64,000 bases of DNA from Synechococcus sp. PROS-7-1. GTDB taxonomy: Bacteria; Cyanobacteriota; Cyanobacteriia; PCC-6307; Cyanobiaceae. Positions 44,773-53,497 of the stretch are shown here, piece by piece. Below the pieces are notes generated by a model, which made no database searches, was not told where the DNA came from, and saw only the letters and a program-made list of their open reading frames with translations. Location: contig NZ_CP047945.1 of the NCBI RefSeq assembly GCF_014279795.1, forward strand, positions 1,322,572 to 1,386,571, given 5' to 3'. The first letter of the stretch is position 1. Every line of letters starts with the position of its first letter. The translations under genes and the position numbers were made by a program.

Positions 44773-46344
44773 TTAAGCCGGTAGTGCCCAGGCATTCAGA
44801 CCTAGATCAGCTCCGATTCGATGGCTACAGGCATAGCCACTGAAGGCCACGGCATTGAGACCCTGGCCAGGGAAACAGGAGTCACCCACGCAGTAGAGAC
44901 CTTTCAATCCGGTTCTGTTGAACGGCATTGGCAGCAATCCCGGTAAGCGCATGGAGGGAATCGGGCCGTAGCTTCCGCCCATGCGCCCAAGGAAGCGTCG
45001 ATGGGTACGTGGCGTTCCCACCTCACGAAGCTCCACGGCCGCAGAGAGTCCAGGCAACAGCGTCTCCAGACGCTGAATCAACCTTGAAGCATCAGCCTCT
45101 TTTTTGGCCTTGTACTGCGTGGGGGACAACCCTGACCAGGCAGAGATTTCACTCATCGTGAAGGTATGCACGATGTGGCGGCCTTCGGGAGCTAATGACG
45201 GATCCAACAAGCTTGGAATCGAAACGAAAATCACCCCCTGCTCAGACTCAAGCTCAGTCCAGTTTTCAAGGAGGAGATGATGGCAATGCAACCCCTCAGG
45301 AATGACATCGGCCCTGACGCCAAGGTGTAACGACAGAAACGAACTGGAGGGTTGATAACGACGGCGCCAAGTTGCTTCGGCCGCAGGCGTATGTCCTGCA
45401 TCCACGAGCGTTGCGACAGGTGACCCATCGCCCGCAAAGGTATCCCAGCGGGTCGCATTGCTCACCACACGACGGGCAAAAAGCTCTTGTCCATCGGCGA
45501 GGCGAACGCCCACGGCTTGACCGCCTTCAATGATCACTTCGGTGACTCGGGACCGGTAGCGAATCTCGCCGCCGTGGCTCTCGAGACCAGCAACAAGTTT
45601 CTCAGCGATCGTGCCGACACCCCCCTTCGGATAGTTGATGCCTCCGGCATGACGGTCTGAAAACACCATGCCTGCATTGATCATCGGCGTGCGATCGGCT
45701 GGCATGACAGACCAGCAAAAGCACTCGATGTCTATCAACCGCAAAAGCTCCTCATCGCGGATGTGCTCACGCGCCACGTCTCCGACGTTGAACGGAAGCC
45801 AGCGAGCAAGACCAAGACAGGCCAGAGGAGCACGGAAAAACACTTTGGCCAGATAGGCCGGATCCTCGAGGGACAGCAGGGGCATCGCATCAAGGCAACG
45901 AAACACCTGCCAACACCTGTCGTAAAACGCACGGATGCCCTTGGCCTCGTGAGGGAACCGCGCAGCCATGCGATCCATGAATCCGTTGTAATCCCGGTCC
46001 ACTTGCATCGAGAGACCGTCCGGCAAGTGGTATTCGAGCTGCACGGGGTCTGGCACTGTTTCGCAGCTCTGACCCACATCAGCCAGGGCCCGGGTCAGAA
46101 GATTCGTATGGCCGTGCTCTCCGAAGCCGAAAATCATCGACGCGCCCACATCAAAGGTGTAACCGTCCCTTCGAAAGCTCCCGCCCGACCCACCAGGAAT
46201 CAGATAGCGCTCAAGCACCAGCGTCTTTGCGCCCTTGACGGCCAGCTGGGACGCTGTGACCAGACCTCCGATCCCAGAACCGATCACGATCACATCCCAA
46301 TGCGGCTTGGAGCTGGAGGCCACGTGCAGGATTCGCATCAGCAT
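44773..46344 (-). CDS. crtH: carotenoid isomerase (prolycopene isomerase, CRTISO)
   Basis: CrtH isomerises tetra-cis-lycopene to all-trans-lycopene. The ~523-residue FAD protein has the Rossmann motif VIVIGSGIGGLVTASQLA (near 18-35), the family marker PGGSGGSFRRDGYTFDVGASMIFG and the C-terminal GLYCVGDSCFPGQGLNAVAFSG. It begins at ATG 46344 or two codons later. The next gene upstream is a CDF transporter. Confidence 0.94.
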   Translation of the reverse strand: MLMRILHVASSSKPHWDVIVIGSGIGGLVTASQLAVKGAKTLVLERYLIPGGSGGSFRRDGYTFDVGASMIFGFGEHGHTNLLTRALADVGQSCETVPDPVQLEYHLPDGLSMQVDRDYNGFMDRMAARFPHEAKGIRAFYDRCWQVFRCLDAMPLLSLEDPAYLAKVFFRAPLACLGLARWLPFNVGDVAREHIRDEELLRLIDIECFCWSVMPADRTPMINAGMVFSDRHAGGINYPKGGVGTIAEKLVAGLESHGGEIRYRSRVTEVIIEGGQAVGVRLADGQELFARRVVSNATRWDTFAGDGSPVATLVDAGHTPAAEATWRRRYQPSSSFLSLHLGVRADVIPEGLHCHHLLLENWTELESEQGVIFVSIPSLLDPSLAPEGRHIVHTFTMSEISAWSGLSPTQYKAKKEADASRLIQRLETLLPGLSAAVELREVGTPRTHRRFLGRMGGSYGPIPSMRLPGLLPMPFNRTGLKGLYCVGDSCFPGQGLNAVAFSGYACSHRIGADLGLNAWALPA

Positions 46345-46350
46345 CCAAAC

Positions 46351-47304
46351 CTAGGAGGCGTTGCCCGATGTGAAGGGCGGAGTGGCCGTCAGAATCACCT
46401 CCGTGCGCACGGGGCGAGCCAACAGGTCCCTACAGCGCTCCTGGATCCGGTCCCGGATCAGATCGATGGCGGCACCATCCATTGGCTGATTGGGATTCAG
46501 ATACACCACCACAAAGGCTGTGCGGCCTACCTCGTACACCGTGAGATCAAGCAACCAGCACGACAGTCCCGCGAGTAAATCCTCCAAAGCCAGTCGAGTG
46601 CTGCGAATCAGATCGGATTCGGCGGAGACCCCGGCAGCCTGACCCAGCGCGGTGAGAAAGCCCTCAAGGGGCTCGCGCAGAACAACAACACTCACCAGCA
46701 ACACAAGCAGTGAGTCCATGATTGGAATCAGCACCGCCAGCATCGTGCCCTTGAGCAGGGGTGTGCCCAGCAGGGCTAATCCCGTTAAGCCACTGATCAA
46801 GCCATCGACGCGGGCGGCTTTGGCCTCAGTGAGAAGGATTTGGGAATGGCGGCCGGTGACGACCCAGTCGTGTTGGTGACGCCAGGCCAGGCCCCAACAG
46901 ATCACCACCATTGCTAAGGAGTACAACGCCACAGGACCGAGACGGACTGGCATCACAGCTCTGCCATTGGCGTATTCAACCACCGTGCTGAAGGCCGAAA
47001 TGGCCGCAAATGACAACACTCCGATCAGGACCAACGAGCGAAAGAGCACATACAACGCTTCCTGACCGTCGTACCCGTAGGGATAGGCCCTGTCCGGCGG
47101 ACGCACCACATTGCGACTAATCCGTGCGGCCACAAGCCCGGATCCCACCATCACCGCTGAGTAGAGACCATCCAGCAGCAAGGCGTAGGACCCGGAAATC
47201 ACGTGAACACCGATCCCGGCGATCGCCATTACGGCACTCGCGATGACGCCGATTTTCAAAGAGCGACGTTCAATCAGTCGGTCTTCAGGCCGGACAGGCG
47301 ACAT
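46351..47304 (-). CDS. cation diffusion facilitator family transporter
   Basis: The 317-residue protein has six predicted helices in the first 220 residues and a soluble C-terminal domain (about 225-310). The CDF pattern in helix II is [22 protein letters not shown]; the second site in helix V is [19 protein letters not shown]. The metal-site residues are AxxxD-type rather than the usual HxxxD, so the cation may not be zinc. Its start overlaps the trmFO 3' end by 20 nt. Confidence 0.85.
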   Translation of the reverse strand: MSPVRPEDRLIERRSLKIGVIASAVMAIAGIGVHVISGSYALLLDGLYSAVMVGSGLVAARISRNVVRPPDRAYPYGYDGQEALYVLFRSLVLIGVLSFAAISAFSTVVEYANGRAVMPVRLGPVALYSLAMVVICWGLAWRHQHDWVVTGRHSQILLTEAKAARVDGLISGLTGLALLGTPLLKGTMLAVLIPIMDSLLVLLVSVVVLREPLEGFLTALGQAAGVSAESDLIRSTRLALEDLLAGLSCWLLDLTVYEVGRTAFVVVYLNPNQPMDGAAIDLIRDRIQERCRDLLARPVRTEVILTATPPFTSGNAS

Positions 47305-48670
47305 CCCTGATAGCGCGTTCCTCTTTTGCTAGCAGTAGATCGGCTAATGCCCTGTCTCGATAGGCCCCGTAGCGAGCCCGTTTGTCACGGATGCGCTCAG
47401 GCAGTTCCGGCAGGAGCCCGAAGTTCGGAGGCATCGGCTGAAACTTGCCTGAGGGTGCTTCGCTGATGAAATGCGTCAGAGCACCCACCATGGTGGTGCG
47501 AGGCAGATCGATGGGGCGTTCACCCCGAACGAGGCGAGCCGCGTTGGTGCCCGCCAGCCAGCCTCCGGCCACTGCAGCCGCGTACCCCTCAGTCCCAGTG
47601 ATCTGACCAGCCGCTAACAGGTTGGGCCGAGAGCGGAATTGCAGGGTGGCATCAAGCAACGCCGGAGCTTCCAGGAATGTGTTGCGATGCATCACTCCGA
47701 AGCGAACAAACTCCGCCTGCTCGAGTCCCGGAATCATCTGCAGAACGCGCTTCTGCTCCCCCCATTTGAGATTGGTCTGGAAGCCCACAAGGTTCCACAG
47801 GCGTCCATCTTTGTCTTCCTGACGGAGCTGCACCACCGCATAGGCGCGTTTGGCCCGGCGGACATCCCGATCATTGACATCGCCCCATCGTGGATCCCAG
47901 AGGCCAATCGGCTTAAGGGGTCCGTAGCGCATGGTGTCTTCACCGCGCCTGGCCAGCTCTTCGATCGGTAAACATCCTTCAAAGAAGGTGGCATTGGATT
48001 GATCGAAGTCCTTGAGCTCTGCCTGTTCAGCCCCCAGCAAGGCATCGCGGAAAGCCAGGTACTGCTCACGATTCATCGGGCAGTTGATGTAGTCCGCGTC
48101 CCCTTTGTCGTAGCGACTCGCTCGAAAGGCCTTGGTCATATCGACGCTCTCACCTTCCACGATCGGGCTCGCTGCATCGAAGAAATGACAGTCAGCCCGT
48201 CCCGTGAAGCGACGCAGATCCTCTGCAAGAGCGTCACTGGTGAGTGGACCGGTGGCCAGCACCGTGACCTGGTTAGCCGCAGGAAGGGCAACCTGCTCCC
48301 TGCGGAGAAACGAAACCCGGGGATGCTGGTCCAGCAATTGGGTCAGCGATGCGCTGTAACGACCCCTGTCAACGGCGAGGGCACCACCGGCGGGAACGGC
48401 ATGACGATCAGCCATTTGAATGACAACAGACCCCAGTCTTCGCAACTCTTCCTGGAGAAGACCCGCTGCCCGGTCACTGCTGAGTGCTCCAAAGCTGTTA
48501 CTGCAAACAAGCTCGGCACATTCAGAACTGTGGTGAGCTGGAGAACGACGGCTCGGCCGCATCTCCACCAACTGAACATCCAGGCCGGCTTCAGCGACTT
48601 GCCAAGCAGCTTCGGTGCCAGCGAGTCCAGCACCGATCACAACAACGGATGGAGCTGCCAAATGGATCAA
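47285..48670 (-). CDS. trmFO: folate-dependent tRNA (uracil-54-C5)-methyltransferase TrmFO
   Basis: TrmFO makes ribothymidine 54 in the T-loop using methylenetetrahydrofolate and FAD. The 461-residue protein has [20 protein letters not shown] (near 9-29), [33 protein letters not shown] and the C-terminal [16 protein letters not shown]. All fit the family. Confidence 0.95.
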   Translation of the reverse strand: MIHLAAPSVVVIGAGLAGTEAAWQVAEAGLDVQLVEMRPSRRSPAHHSSECAELVCSNSFGALSSDRAAGLLQEELRRLGSVVIQMADRHAVPAGGALAVDRGRYSASLTQLLDQHPRVSFLRREQVALPAANQVTVLATGPLTSDALAEDLRRFTGRADCHFFDAASPIVEGESVDMTKAFRASRYDKGDADYINCPMNREQYLAFRDALLGAEQAELKDFDQSNATFFEGCLPIEELARRGEDTMRYGPLKPIGLWDPRWGDVNDRDVRRAKRAYAVVQLRQEDKDGRLWNLVGFQTNLKWGEQKRVLQMIPGLEQAEFVRFGVMHRNTFLEAPALLDATLQFRSRPNLLAAGQITGTEGYAAAVAGGWLAGTNAARLVRGERPIDLPRTTMVGALTHFISEAPSGKFQPMPPNFGLLPELPERIRDKRARYGAYRDRALADLLLAKEERAIRDVACPA

Positions 48671-48713
48671 GGACGATGAATCTCACCCTATCGATCCAGG
48701 CGGTCGATCCCAA

Positions 48714-48836
48714 TCAGACCCGACTGCGCTTGATCATCAATTGCAGCTGACCAACAGCGGCACGACCGATGTTGAAGCCGGCCCAACCCAATGCAAGGAG
48801 GATGGGAGATGCCACGAGGACGAGCCGGAGGTCCAT
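48714..48836 (-). CDS. psbY: photosystem II protein PsbY
   Basis: PsbY is a peripheral single-helix PSII subunit near cytochrome b559. The 40-residue protein from ATG 48836 reads MDLRLVLVASPILLALGWAG followed by FNIGRAAVGQLQLMIKRSR, the family pattern. The longer frame upstream to 48962 is not conserved. It sits upstream of trmFO on the same strand. Confidence 0.93.
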   Translation of the reverse strand: MDLRLVLVASPILLALGWAGFNIGRAAVGQLQLMIKRSRV

Positions 48837-48897
48837 GAATCCAGTCGGGAGATTTGGAGATCCTAAGGATTGCAGAGCCCAACGACGCTGCATTGCA

Positions 48898-49431
48898 TCA
48901 CTCCGTTTGGATTTGCAGCATTCGCTGCCAATTCCGCGCCAGGTCGGCATAGCGGCGAGCATGCTCTCTTTGAGCCTCGAGTGCGTCCGCGTCTAGACGA
49001 CGCTTCACCTGCGCCGGAACACCAGCGACGAGGCTGCAGGCAGGAACATTTCTCGTGACCACGGCGCCTGCAGCCACAAGCGCACCCTGACCGACGGTCA
49101 CACCATTCAGAACAATGGCACCGATCCCGATCAGGCAACCATCCTCGAGGGTGGCGCCATGCACCACGGCTCTGTGCCCAATGGTGACGTCGGATCCAAT
49201 GATGACGGGTGCGTCGGGATCACCATGCAGGACGGCACCATCTTGAACATTGCTGCCCGCACCGATCACAATCGGAGCCATATCCCCGCGAGCGACAGCC
49301 ATCGGCCAAAGGCTTGCAGCAGCGCCAATTTGGACATCACCCATCACCACAGCACTTTCGGCAACCCAAGCACCTGAATCGATCCGGGGTGACGGGAAAA
49401 CAACGGTCTGGCGGCCGATCGGGTCAGTCAT
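48898..49431 (-). CDS. gamma-carbonic anhydrase family protein (left-handed beta-helix)
   Basis: The 177-residue protein from ATG 49431 is a hexapeptide-repeat protein of the gamma-CA/YrdA group. Repeats such as [30 protein letters not shown] and [19 protein letters not shown] form turns of a left-handed helix. Metal ligand His residues are visible in [12 protein letters not shown]. In cyanobacteria a CcmM N-terminal domain also has this fold; this is the separate single-domain type, with uncertain catalytic activity. Confidence 0.85.
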   Translation of the reverse strand: MTDPIGRQTVVFPSPRIDSGAWVAESAVVMGDVQIGAAASLWPMAVARGDMAPIVIGAGSNVQDGAVLHGDPDAPVIIGSDVTIGHRAVVHGATLEDGCLIGIGAIVLNGVTVGQGALVAAGAVVTRNVPACSLVAGVPAQVKRRLDADALEAQREHARRYADLARNWQRMLQIQTE

Positions 49432-49574
49432 CAGACCACCTTCTGCATGCACCCATCATTTCAGCTCTCCTGAACTTGCCCGAGGCGACCCTTGGACGAA
49501 GGTTCCCCCGGGTGATACTTTTCTCAGGTGCTTCACGGCACAACCTGTACCTGTGTCGACAGGCCGGTACAAGA

Positions 49575-49646
49575 GGGTCGCTAGCTCAGCGGTAGAGCAC
49601 TCGGCTTTTAACCGATTGGTCCTGAGTTCGAATCTCAGGCGACCCA
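49575..49646 (+). tRNA. tRNA-Lys (anticodon TTT)
   Basis: A cloverleaf can be drawn: acceptor stem GGGTCGC/GCGACCC, D-arm GCTC-AGCGGTA-GAGC, anticodon arm TCGGC-TTTTAAC-CGATT type with TTT anticodon, and T-arm CTGAG-TTCGAAT-CTCAG. Discriminator A at 49646. The CCA end is not encoded. It lies upstream of a response regulator gene. Confidence 0.95.
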
Positions 49647-49687
49647 TATCTGTTTAACTCATCAACGTGCTTGGGCATCCATGAGCG

Positions 49688-50080
49688 ATGGCTGATCTGT
49701 TCAATGTTGCTGTTGTGGATGACGATCCACGCTTACGCAAATTAATTGTTGAGGAGCTAACCGATGAAGGAGTCAGGCCCCTTGCCTGCGAGACAGGCCA
49801 GAAACTCTTAGACCTACTTCAGTCTGAATCCGTCGACCTGATCCTGCTCGACCTGATGATGCCTGAAATGGATGGTTTTCTTTGTCTTGAAGAACTTGTC
49901 AAGCGCTCAATTCAGGTCCCTGTGATCGTGGTGACCGCCCTTAATGACGAGATCAAACGCCAGAAGGTTCAAGATCTCGGTGCAGCTGATTACATCCTTA
50001 AGCCTGATTTATTTGAGCGTCTTCCTGAGCTTCTGGATCAACATCTTCCGAGACCGCGGAACCTTCACCATCAGGGTTAA
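49688..50080 (+). CDS. single-domain response regulator receiver
   Basis: The 130-residue CheY-like protein starts at ATG 49688. The acidic triad Asp11-Asp13 (VVDDDP), phosphoacceptor Asp55 (LILLDLMMPEMDGF), Thr in IVVTAL and Lys in ILKPD are all intact. There is no output domain, so it passes its signal by protein contact. It converges on the histidine kinase gene and overlaps its 3' end by 83 nt. A pairing of the two is suggested by position only. Confidence 0.9.
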   Translation: MADLFNVAVVDDDPRLRKLIVEELTDEGVRPLACETGQKLLDLLQSESVDLILLDLMMPEMDGFLCLEELVKRSIQVPVIVVTALNDEIKRQKVQDLGAADYILKPDLFERLPELLDQHLPRPRNLHHQG

Positions 50081-51230
50081 CCAGCGGAAAGCGCAGAGTC
50101 ATCTTCGCAGGGCCAGTCGCTGTAGCTTGCTTGCGAATGTTGTTCCACAGCATCAGGCCTCCCATTCCCTCCACAAGGTTTTTCACGACAGACATCCCAA
50201 GGTTGTGCTCGTCCCCATCCCCCACGACGAACTTGAATTCACGAGGTTCTGACTGATCCATCACCTCATTGCAATCCTGCTTGTCGGACGATCCAGCGCC
50301 ATTGAGGAAAACCACCAGATCAACAGATTGAGGCGAAACAGACTCACTGATATGCAGAATCATCCCCTCTGATCCAAACAGCAAGCTATTTTCGAGCAGG
50401 GTATCAAGGATGCGAAAGACAGCGATTTCATCAAGATCGATCCAACAGCTGGACAGGGATTCATCCACCTGCAAAGAAACATTTGAGCGCCTGTTCGGCT
50501 CAAGATTTCGAAGCCACTGATCTAAAAATTGTTGTAGCGGAGCACGCTTTAAATTCCAATGAAAATGATCTGTATCCAACTCGGAAAGGAGCAACAGCTT
50601 GTCAACCAGCGCCGCCATCCGCTTGGTTTCACCGATGGCGTCGTCCAAAACACGATCCAATGGAGCAGCCAGTTGAGACTTACGATCCAGACGGCGCAAA
50701 CTCCCAGTGAGAATGGCGAGTGGCGTTCGTAATTCATGGGCCAGGGTATTGATAAAAGCGCGTTGTTGATGGAGCGACTTTTCGAGGGGCTCAAGATCTC
50801 TGAAAATCAGCAGCGTGAAAACACCACCCATTTCAGAGATTGGGCGCCAAGACACCATGCGTTGAAGAACATCCGGTTGATCTCCAACAGGAGACCAGAT
50901 CGCCTGAACCAGCAAAGAGGCCTGTCCTTCACCCAAACGAGCCTGATTCAAAGGGTGATGGGAATCCGACAAATCAAGCAACCGTTGATCAAGATGCCGT
51001 AAGCGAAGCAGGGCCTCCAGAGGCTTTCCGATCACGCGCAAGGGAAGACCGTCACCCCATAGATCCGCTGCTGTTTGATTCACCCAGCGCACATGACGAT
51101 CAGAATCAACGATCAGCATGGCTTCACCCGTGGCGTCAAAAGCCACCCGCAGCAAACCAAGGGATTGACGCAGCTGGGTGACGAGTGCCGAGGTCTCGGC
51201 ATGCGGCGTCGCGGATCCTTCAGCAGGCAT
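49998..51230 (-). CDS. PAS-containing sensor histidine kinase
   Basis: The 410-residue protein has no membrane helix. A PAS domain (about 20-145; MLIVDSDRHVRWVNQTAADL) is followed by HisKA with His165 (TLAHELRTPLAIL). A HATPase domain follows, with N-box RILDTLLENSLLFG. The G1 box reads FLNGAGSS with Asn in place of Asp, and the G2 region GDGDEHNLGMSVVKNLVEGMGG is only partly typical. ATP binding is therefore uncertain. It begins 10 nt before the stop of the PAS gene ends and overlaps the response regulator tail to tail. Confidence 0.88.
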   Translation of the reverse strand: MPAEGSATPHAETSALVTQLRQSLGLLRVAFDATGEAMLIVDSDRHVRWVNQTAADLWGDGLPLRVIGKPLEALLRLRHLDQRLLDLSDSHHPLNQARLGEGQASLLVQAIWSPVGDQPDVLQRMVSWRPISEMGGVFTLLIFRDLEPLEKSLHQQRAFINTLAHELRTPLAILTGSLRRLDRKSQLAAPLDRVLDDAIGETKRMAALVDKLLLLSELDTDHFHWNLKRAPLQQFLDQWLRNLEPNRRSNVSLQVDESLSSCWIDLDEIAVFRILDTLLENSLLFGSEGMILHISESVSPQSVDLVVFLNGAGSSDKQDCNEVMDQSEPREFKFVVGDGDEHNLGMSVVKNLVEGMGGLMLWNNIRKQATATGPAKMTLRFPLVNPDGEGSAVSEDVDPEAQEDAQINQA

Positions 51231-51597
51231 GGGGGCCTTCCAGGGGCCTCAACGTGGCCGCAAAACTCCAGCCTTCTTTTGAATCTTTTTCGGCAACAAT
51301 GAAGTGCTCACTGCGGATGACCGAGCCGTCCGCACAGATCGTGGCCAACTCAAGTGGGTGATTGACCACCTGTGAAGACTCGGTGATCTGAAAACGGGCG
51401 AAGCCGGCATGGTGGAGTTCACGGAACTCCTCAGGAAGGATCATCCCAAGGGTTTCCCCGAGAAGCGACGAATCCCATCCATAGATCGTGCCGAAACGAT
51501 CATTGAACTCAACCACAAGCCCTTCTCGATCGGCGCGAACAAAGGGAAGGTCGAAACGCTCGCGCAAGGACGCAACCGCTCCCGGAGTCCAATCCAT
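51220..51597 (-). CDS. short PAS-domain protein upstream of the histidine kinase
   Basis: The 125-residue protein from ATG 51597 is essentially one PAS domain: LPFVRADREGLVVEFNDRF, IYGWDSSLLGETLGMILP, ELHHAGFARFQ and HFIVAEKDSKEGWSF. It overlaps the kinase start by 11 nt, so they are translationally coupled. The LHHAGFARF motif recalls PAS domains next to GAF or kinase modules. It may supply a separate sensor subunit for the kinase. Confidence 0.8.
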   Translation of the reverse strand: MDWTPGAVASLRERFDLPFVRADREGLVVEFNDRFGTIYGWDSSLLGETLGMILPEEFRELHHAGFARFQITESSQVVNHPLELATICADGSVIRSEHFIVAEKDSKEGWSFAATLRPLEGPHAC

Positions 51598-51697
51598 CGA
51601 GGATTCATCGTCTTTGTTCAGGTTAGGCCTGAGAGTTGAGGGCAAGCGCAAACAGTCAACCTGTGCTTGCCCAGGCCAGCACTTACAATCTCCGAAA

Positions 51698-51771
51698 CGG
51701 GGCGTGGCGCAGCTTGGTAGCGCGGGTGCTTTGGGAGCACTAGGTCGCAGGTTCGAATCCTGTCGCCCCGA
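51698..51771 (+). tRNA. tRNA-Pro (anticodon TGG)
   Basis: The acceptor stem is CGGGGCG/CGCCCCG with discriminator A at 51771. The D-arm, an anticodon arm with loop TTTGGGA (TGG anticodon) and T-arm GCAGG-TTCGAAT-CCTGT are present. Length 74 nt; CCA not encoded. Confidence 0.95.
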
Positions 51772-51856
51772 TTGTCTTGATGTCGCAGCATCGGTAGCTG
51801 TTGAGACCTTGCTGATCGTTTCAGCCGGTCATTGTCTGGTCAGTTTTCAAGGAACC

Positions 51857-51949
51857 GTGGAAGTTCTCACTGCCTTGGCCATCCTTCCCTTTTTGGCTGC
51901 TCTCGTCGTAGGAGCCCGTGAAGCCGAAGACGCCAGTCGCAACAGCTGA
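51857..51949 (+). CDS. possible 30-residue membrane peptide
   Basis: GTG 51857 opens a 30-residue frame with a hydrophobic N-terminal helix (VLTALAILPFLAALVVGA) and a charged end (REAEDASRNS). AAGGA lies only three bases before the start, which is closer than usual. Codons here could equally be non-coding. It sits in the 289-nt stretch between tRNA-Pro and the exported protein gene, where I see nothing else. Confidence 0.3.
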   Translation: MEVLTALAILPFLAALVVGAREAEDASRNS

Positions 51950-52060
51950 TCCTTATCGGCCTCAAACAGTCGAATGTGAAGGTTCGGATCCGATGAGGGT
52001 TGTCTCGGTGGTCCTCGCCCGAATTCCGTTGCTAAGCCGGAATCAGTGCCAATCGATGCA

Positions 52061-52408
52061 ATGCGCTGGAAGCTTGTCCTTGCAGGTCTCGTTCTGGGGG
52101 GATTTGCAGCGACATCCAAAGCCGACACCTCCCGTGTGACCTTGCAAAGCGGTCAGTCCATCGTGCAAGCCAATGCATCCCTCACGGCATCGGGATGGCA
52201 GCCAGCACCAGAACGCCCAGTTCTCAGCTTTGAAAAAACCCTGTCTGGAACAGATCTGCAGGCTTTAGCGTCTTGTTCAGGAACAGGCCCAGGTTTCTGT
52301 CGGTACGACTATCAACGCGATGGCCAGCGTCTGTTCGTTGTCACGGTTGCTGACGGCGCCCAACCTGAAAAAGGGGGCATCGTGACGCAGTGGTGGACTG
52401 AACCCTGA
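52061..52408 (+). CDS. exported hypothetical protein (115 aa)
   Basis: The start is ATG 52061 (MRWKLVLAGLVLGGFAATSKAD), where the first ~22 residues form a signal peptide. The mature protein has two Cys (LASCSGTGPGFCRYDY) likely in a disulfide, a Pro-rich segment and a Trp-rich end (TQWWTEP). No family recognised. It converges on a small membrane protein gene with 13 nt between. Confidence 0.65.
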   Translation: MRWKLVLAGLVLGGFAATSKADTSRVTLQSGQSIVQANASLTASGWQPAPERPVLSFEKTLSGTDLQALASCSGTGPGFCRYDYQRDGQRLFVVTVADGAQPEKGGIVTQWWTEP

Positions 52409-52421
52409 GGCCAGCTTGGTC

Positions 52422-52634
52422 TTAAGCCAACCCGTTCACAAGGCGAAGCGTCCCCCAGAGATCGAACACGCAGAAGACAATTCCGATCACAATCAGATCC
52501 CAGGCTTTGTGGCGCAGGGCCCATGGAGCGAGAAACACTTCAGCAATTCCATGCAGAGCCGTCCCCAAAGCGATGTGCTCGAGCACGAGCAGTCCGTGGG
52601 CCAGGAGAAAAAGCCCACTGGCGACGAATCGCAT
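52422..52634 (-). CDS. small two-helix membrane protein (70 aa)
   Basis: From ATG 52634 the 70-residue protein has two long hydrophobic segments (FVASGLFLLAHGLLVLEHIAL and AWDLIVIGIVFCVFDLWGTL) with a short loop (TALHGIAEVFLAPWALRHK). Upstream frame codons to 52670 look random. No family assigned; it lies downstream of the metallophosphoesterase gene on the same strand with 57 nt between. Confidence 0.65.
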   Translation of the reverse strand: MRFVASGLFLLAHGLLVLEHIALGTALHGIAEVFLAPWALRHKAWDLIVIGIVFCVFDLWGTLRLVNGLA

Positions 52635-52691
52635 CGACACCGACCAGGAAGCTGACACCCTCGCCCTCAAACAGGCATCACACTATCTGGT

Positions 52692-53489
52692 TCAGCTTGC
52701 GCCGTCCTGTTCTGCAGACCAGCGCAGGAGTCGCTCCTGCACAGAACCATCCCCCATGAGATCGAGAACGCGACCGCCAGGATCTGCAGCCCTTCCGAGT
52801 GGACAGGGCTGCACAGGATCAAACGAGGCCAACGTCGAGGGACAACCGAGCAGGCTTAGATCTGAGCGGAGGGAAGGCACTCCGTGCCAGTGCTGATGAA
52901 TGTGTCCAAACAACACAGCCTTAACCGCGACACACGTCTTCAGCTTCTCCATCAACTGCATTCCATCCAGAAGACCAATGGAGTCCATTGCAGGATCACC
53001 AATCGGAACAGGAGGGTGATGGAGGGCAACCACCACGAACTTTCCGAGCGTTTGCGCCTCTCTTAGCTGACTGGTGAGCCATGACAGTTGAGCGCCACCG
53101 ATCAGCCCAGCGCAACCCCCTGCTCGGTGACTGGACAGAACAAGCAAACGCCAAGCTCCCGCCTCCAGCATGCCGGGAGCAACAACCCAACGACGACCGA
53201 GAACGGCACGCAGCTTTTGGGGATGATCATGGTTCCCGGCCAATAGGCCAAAGCGAACTGCGCTTGCAGAGTTTGTTTGGATCGCATCGTCAAGCGCATC
53301 TCGCAGGCGCACGTAACCGCACCAGGTCTCGTCGTGGCAGCAATCTCCGCTAACCAGCAACAGATCCGGCTCTTGACGAAAGGCCTGATCGAGAGCCTTT
53401 CGGAACAGGGGTAACGCTGATTGTCCGCGAACCCGGCCATTGGCTTGCGCTAACAGATGGGGATCACTGAGTTGGATCAGTCTTGGCAT
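52692..53489 (-). CDS. metallophosphoesterase (CpdA-like)
   Basis: The 265-residue enzyme has all calcineurin-like motifs: DPH (LSDPHLL, Asp9/His11), GDCCHD (VSGDCCHDE), GNHD (LLAGNHDHP), HH (ALHHPPV) and GHIHQ (VLFGHIHQHWHG). The layout matches CpdA-type cyclic nucleotide phosphodiesterases. Whether cAMP is the substrate is not shown. It is followed upstream by the AAA ATPase gene on the same strand with 8 nt between. Confidence 0.88.
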   Translation of the reverse strand: MPRLIQLSDPHLLAQANGRVRGQSALPLFRKALDQAFRQEPDLLLVSGDCCHDETWCGYVRLRDALDDAIQTNSASAVRFGLLAGNHDHPQKLRAVLGRRWVVAPGMLEAGAWRLLVLSSHRAGGCAGLIGGAQLSWLTSQLREAQTLGKFVVVALHHPPVPIGDPAMDSIGLLDGMQLMEKLKTCVAVKAVLFGHIHQHWHGVPSLRSDLSLLGCPSTLASFDPVQPCPLGRAADPGGRVLDLMGDGSVQERLLRWSAEQDGAS

Positions 53490-53497
53490 GAGCAGGG

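Noticed and set aside
45763-46578. 271-residue plus-strand frame
   Set aside because: Opposite crtH and the CDF gene; Arg/His-rich shadow.
47999-48679. 226-residue plus-strand frame
   Set aside because: Opposite trmFO, no family features.
51488-51949. 153-residue plus-strand frame across tRNA-Pro
   Set aside because: Runs through the tRNA gene and the antisense of the PAS gene; only its last 30 codons might be coding.
51847-52128. 93-residue minus-strand frame
   Set aside because: Arg/Ser/Ala-rich without start context; could not be supported.
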